From: JACKJK01 sp046159835
GTDB taxonomy: Bacteria; Pseudomonadota; Alphaproteobacteria; Rhizobiales; Tepidamorphaceae
Direction of reading: 5' to 3'
NCBI RefSeq assembly: GCF_046159835.1
Contig: NZ_JBJXCY010000001.1
Coordinates: 1-64,000, forward strand
Length of the DNA: 64,000 nt
Every line of letters begins with the position of its first letter. Position 1 is the first letter of the stretch. The position numbers and the translations under genes are program-made. Under the pieces are notes generated by a model that saw nothing but the letters and a program-made list of their open reading frames with translations, was not told the DNA's origin and did no database searches. Positions 61,242 to 64,000 of this stretch are shown piece by piece.

Positions 61242-62282
61242 ATGTCGAAGCGAATTCTCCTCGTCAAACTGTCCTCGCTGGGCGATGTGGTTCACACCTA
61301 TCCCGCCTTGACCGACCTTGCGCGCGCGGTTCCCGGCGCGAAAGTGGACTGGGTCGTGGAGGAAGCCTTCGCCCCGCTGGCAGCGCTTCACCCGGCTGTC
61401 GGCGAGATTTTCCCGGTGCGGCTTCGCGCACTGAAGAAGGCCGGATGGCGCGCGCAACTGGCCCACCTGAAGGAACTGCGCGGCAAGCTGAAGGGCCGCT
61501 ACGACCTCGTCATCGACGCGCAGGGCCTGATGAAAAGTGCGCTCGTGGCAAAGCTCGCCGGTGCCCGCGTCGCAGGTTATGGCCGCGACCACGCCCGCGA
61601 GAAGCTGGCGGCGGTCGCCTATCGCGACGAATTCGACATTTCCGTCATGCAGCACGCGGCAACCCGCACGCGGAAGCTCTTTGCCGACGCGCTCGGCTAC
61701 GATCTCGAAAAACTGCCGCTCGACCACGGCCTGAAGGTGCGCAACATCGCGTCCATCGGGCGCTCCGCCCTCGCCAAGCTCGGGATCACCAAGCCGCCCG
61801 CGATGATCCTTCATGGCAGCGCCTGGCACACGAAGACCTGGTCGCCGGCGGAATGGCGCAAGGTTGCGGAAATGATCGACGCGCGCGGCGTGCCGCTGGT
61901 GGTGCCCGCCGGCAGCGCGGAAGAACTCGAAACCGCCCAGACCATCATCGATGGTCTTGAGCGCGCCTACGTGCTGCCGCCGCTCTCCCTGCATGAACTT
62001 GCGGGAGTGCTGGCGAAATCGCGCTTCGTGCTGGGGGTTGATTCCGGCCTGACGCATCTCGGTGTCGCGCTCAACCGCCCCGGCGTCTTCCTGATCGGGC
62101 CGACGGACCCGGTGCGCACTGGCCCCATCGGCGACACCTTCCGCACCATTGTCTCGAAGGGGCCTGCCGCGCCGTGCTACAAGCGAACCTGCGACTTGAC
62201 CCCCGACGGGCGCTGCTGCATGGACGCGATCAAGCGGCAGGACGTGCTGCGCGCCGTGGAATACGCACTCGCTGCGACCTGA
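61242..62282 (+). CDS. waaC: LPS heptosyltransferase I
   Basis: A 346-residue GT9-family transferase that adds the first heptose to Kdo of the LPS inner core, using ADP-heptose. The N-terminus is RILLVKLSSLGDVVHTYPAL. The C-domain has PAMILHGSAWHTKTWSPAEW and the donor-binding VLGVDSGLTHLGVALN. A cysteine-rich end (CYKRTCDLTPDGRCCM) is typical of the family. Located at the cytoplasmic face of the inner membrane. It lies 21 bases upstream of hldD, in one operon. Confidence 0.93.
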   Translation: MSKRILLVKLSSLGDVVHTYPALTDLARAVPGAKVDWVVEEAFAPLAALHPAVGEIFPVRLRALKKAGWRAQLAHLKELRGKLKGRYDLVIDAQGLMKSALVAKLAGARVAGYGRDHAREKLAAVAYRDEFDISVMQHAATRTRKLFADALGYDLEKLPLDHGLKVRNIASIGRSALAKLGITKPPAMILHGSAWHTKTWSPAEWRKVAEMIDARGVPLVVPAGSAEELETAQTIIDGLERAYVLPPLSLHELAGVLAKSRFVLGVDSGLTHLGVALNRPGVFLIGPTDPVRTGPIGDTFRTIVSKGPAAPCYKRTCDLTPDGRCCMDAIKRQDVLRAVEYALAAT

Positions 62283-62303
62283 GCGAAAGGCATCTTTTCA
62301 GCC

Positions 62304-63257
62304 ATGATCATCGTGACCGGCGGCGCCGGATTCATCGGTTCCAACATCGTGCGCGCACTCAACGCGCGGGGGATCGGCGATATTCTCGTCGTCGACGACC
62401 TGACCGACGGCCACAAGTTCGAGAACCTCGCCGATCTCGACATCACCGACTACATGGACAAGGATGCCTTTCGCGATCTGATCCGCCGCGATGACGCGGG
62501 GCTTTCCGCTGAAATCGTCTTCCATCAGGGCGCCTGCTCGGACACCACCGAGTGGAACGGCCGCTACATGATGGACACGAATTTCGAGTTCTCGCGCGAC
62601 CTGCTGGCCTGGGCGCTGCGCCACGGAACCCAGTTCATCTATGCCTCGTCGGCCGCCGTCTACGGTGCGGAGACCGCCTTTTCGGAGACGCCCGGCGGCG
62701 AGAAGCCGATCAACGTCTACGGCTACTCCAAGGCCCTGTTCGATGCCCACGTGCGCAAGCGAATGCAGGCGGGCGTCACATCGCAGATTGTGGGCTTGCG
62801 CTATTTCAACGTCTACGGCCCGCGCGAGCAGCACAAGGGGTCGATGGCGTCCGTCGCCTTCCACCTCGACCGGCAGCTTGCCGAGACCGACACGGTGAAG
62901 CTGTTCGAGGGCTCGCACGGCTACGCCGATGGCGGGCAGCTGCGCGACTTCGTCCATGTCGATGACGTCGCCGCCGTGAACCTGTGGTTCATGGACAACC
63001 CGAAAGTCAGCGGCATCTTCAATTGCGGCACCGGCCGCGCGCAGGAATTCAACGATATCGCCAATGCCGTCACCGGCTGGCACGGTCGCGGCGCAATCGA
63101 GTATGTCGCCTTCCCCGAACACCTGAAGGGCGCCTACCAGGCCTTCACGCAGGCGGACCTGACGCGCCTGCGCGAAGCCGGATGTGACGTCGAATTCCGC
63201 CCCGTCGAGCAGGGCGTGCGCGATTATCTCGACGTGCTGCACGGGGCGAACAGGTAG
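62304..63257 (+). CDS. hldD: ADP-L-glycero-D-manno-heptose 6-epimerase
   Basis: A 317-residue extended SDR epimerase. The nucleotide motif is VTGGAGFIGSNIVRALN, the catalytic motif is NVYGYSKALFD (YxxxK), and RYFNVYGPREQHKG closes the substrate loop. It converts ADP-D,D-heptose made by HldE to the L,D form used by WaaC and WaaF. ATG at 62304 is 21 bases after waaC, and waaF follows by 5 bases. Confidence 0.96.
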   Translation: MIIVTGGAGFIGSNIVRALNARGIGDILVVDDLTDGHKFENLADLDITDYMDKDAFRDLIRRDDAGLSAEIVFHQGACSDTTEWNGRYMMDTNFEFSRDLLAWALRHGTQFIYASSAAVYGAETAFSETPGGEKPINVYGYSKALFDAHVRKRMQAGVTSQIVGLRYFNVYGPREQHKGSMASVAFHLDRQLAETDTVKLFEGSHGYADGGQLRDFVHVDDVAAVNLWFMDNPKVSGIFNCGTGRAQEFNDIANAVTGWHGRGAIEYVAFPEHLKGAYQAFTQADLTRLREAGCDVEFRPVEQGVRDYLDVLHGANR

Positions 63258-63262
63258 CCGCC

Positions 63263-64000
63263 ATGAGCCGGGTTCTGGTGATCGCGCCGTCCTGGGTCGG
63301 CGACATGGTCATGGCGCAGACGCTGTTCCGGCGCATCGTGCGCATGGACCCGGACGCCGAGATCCACGTGGTCGGGCCGGAATGGTCGATCCCGCTCACC
63401 GCCCGCATGCCGGAAGTGACGCGCGCCTACGTGCTGGACGTGCCGCATGGCAGCTTCGGGTTCGGCGCGCGCCGGATGCTTGGCAAGGCGCTGCGGCCGA
63501 TGGCCTTCGACGCATCCTTCGTCATGCCGCGCTCGTGGAAGTCCGCGCTGGTGCCGTTTTTTGCCGGTGTGCCGCGCCGCATCGGCTATCGCGGCGAGAT
63601 GCGCTTTTGGCTGCTGAACGACATCGTGCCGCGCCGCGCAGTTGCCCATGACGGCGCGCACAAGCCGCGCACGGTGGATGAGTTCGTCGGCCTTGCCGAC
63701 CCGAGCGAACCGGAAATGCGCGCCGAGGAAGCCCCGAAGATCGAACGCGACATGGCAAGCGAGGCCAAGGCGCGCGATGCGTTCTCGATTTCCGATGACG
63801 CCTCTCCCGTCACAATGTGTCCGGGAGCCGAGGCCGGCCCCATCAAGCAGTGGCCGGTGGAGCATTTCGCGACGCTGGCCAGCGAGGTCGGCAAAACGGG
63901 GCGGCCCGTCTGGCTGCTGGGCTCAGCGCGCGACCGCGAGGATTGCGAGAGAATCGCGGAAATCGTCGGCAGCAATGCGGACGTGCAGGTCTTCGCCGGG
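63263..64000 (+). CDS. waaF: LPS heptosyltransferase II (partial, right edge)
   Basis: The first 246 codons of a GT9 transferase that adds the second heptose: VLVIAPSWVGDMVMAQTLFR, VMPRSWKSALVPFFAGVPRR with IGYRGEMR, and the start of the donor domain (CPGAEAGPIKQWPVEHFATL). This N-terminal pattern (IAPSWVGD) separates WaaF from WaaC. The gene continues past the window; about 80-100 codons are expected to be missing. ATG at 63263 is 5 bases after hldD. Confidence 0.93.
   Translation, partial: MSRVLVIAPSWVGDMVMAQTLFRRIVRMDPDAEIHVVGPEWSIPLTARMPEVTRAYVLDVPHGSFGFGARRMLGKALRPMAFDASFVMPRSWKSALVPFFAGVPRRIGYRGEMRFWLLNDIVPRRAVAHDGAHKPRTVDEFVGLADPSEPEMRAEEAPKIERDMASEAKARDAFSISDDASPVTMCPGAEAGPIKQWPVEHFATLASEVGKTGRPVWLLGSARDREDCERIAEIVGSNADVQVFAG

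Overview
The window is one contiguous stretch of a high-GC alphaproteobacterial chromosome. The assignment rests on an imuA-imuB-dnaE2 cassette behind a GTTC-N7-GTTC SOS box, an HWE-family histidine kinase, general-stress promoters of the GGAAC-N16-CGTT type, an ANTAR regulator beside a sigma-54-driven nitrogen-source operon, and a heptose-type LPS core cluster. The genus cannot be fixed from sequence alone.

Region 1 (1-24.35 kb) looks like a genomic island or a strongly reworked accessory region. Its right border is a 46-bp 3' end of a tRNA-Arg(ACG) gene (24306-24351), next to a P4-type tyrosine integrase, an AlpA-like excisionase, an HTH protein and an unknown 350-aa protein. A second, truncated copy of the element's far end lies at 266-516. 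Between the two are a broken DUF421 gene, a Crp/Fnr regulator and a 97%-identical scrap of its 3' end, an HWE kinase, two stress genes with EcfG-like promoters (DUF892, SDR), and a polysaccharide cluster in which a small glycosyltransferase and a PIG-L deacetylase have collapsed into each other. Next comes a complete respiratory module: a three-subunit FAD/Fe-S/tri-haem sugar dehydrogenase, an APC permease, and a caa3-type oxidase (cytochrome-c-fused subunit II, fused subunits I+III, CtaG, tri-haem cytochrome).

Region 2 (25.0-33.3 kb) is the most interesting part. It is one co-directional block: REC-PilZ (with intact c-di-GMP motifs), REC-TackOD1 with a C-terminal domain that looks like a degenerate GGDEF, a membrane GT2 synthase, a membrane-fusion-like protein, a stand-alone REC, a stand-alone Hpt and a CHASE-PAS histidine kinase. 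It reads as a self-contained phosphorelay controlling an Alg8/Alg44-like polysaccharide synthase, with the PilZ module detached from the membrane protein and placed on a receiver.

Region 3 (33.3-38.9 kb) is the SOS mutasome imuA-imuB-dnaE2. Region 4 (39.0-49.0 kb) is a cyanate uptake and hydrolysis operon: substrate-binding protein, permease, ATPase, cyanase, then HupE, a COG0523 GTPase and a WD40 protein. It sits behind a clear sigma-54 promoter, with a PAS-PAS-AAA+-Fis activator divergent to it and an ANTAR protein next door. Region 5 (49.0-59.5 kb) holds housekeeping and stress genes, including the glutathione-dependent formaldehyde pathway (adhC, fghA) around a BCCT betaine-type transporter. 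Region 6 (59.6-64 kb) encodes heptose synthesis and transfer for the LPS inner core (hldE, waaC, hldD, waaF), running off the right edge. No rRNA gene, complete tRNA gene or CRISPR array was seen.
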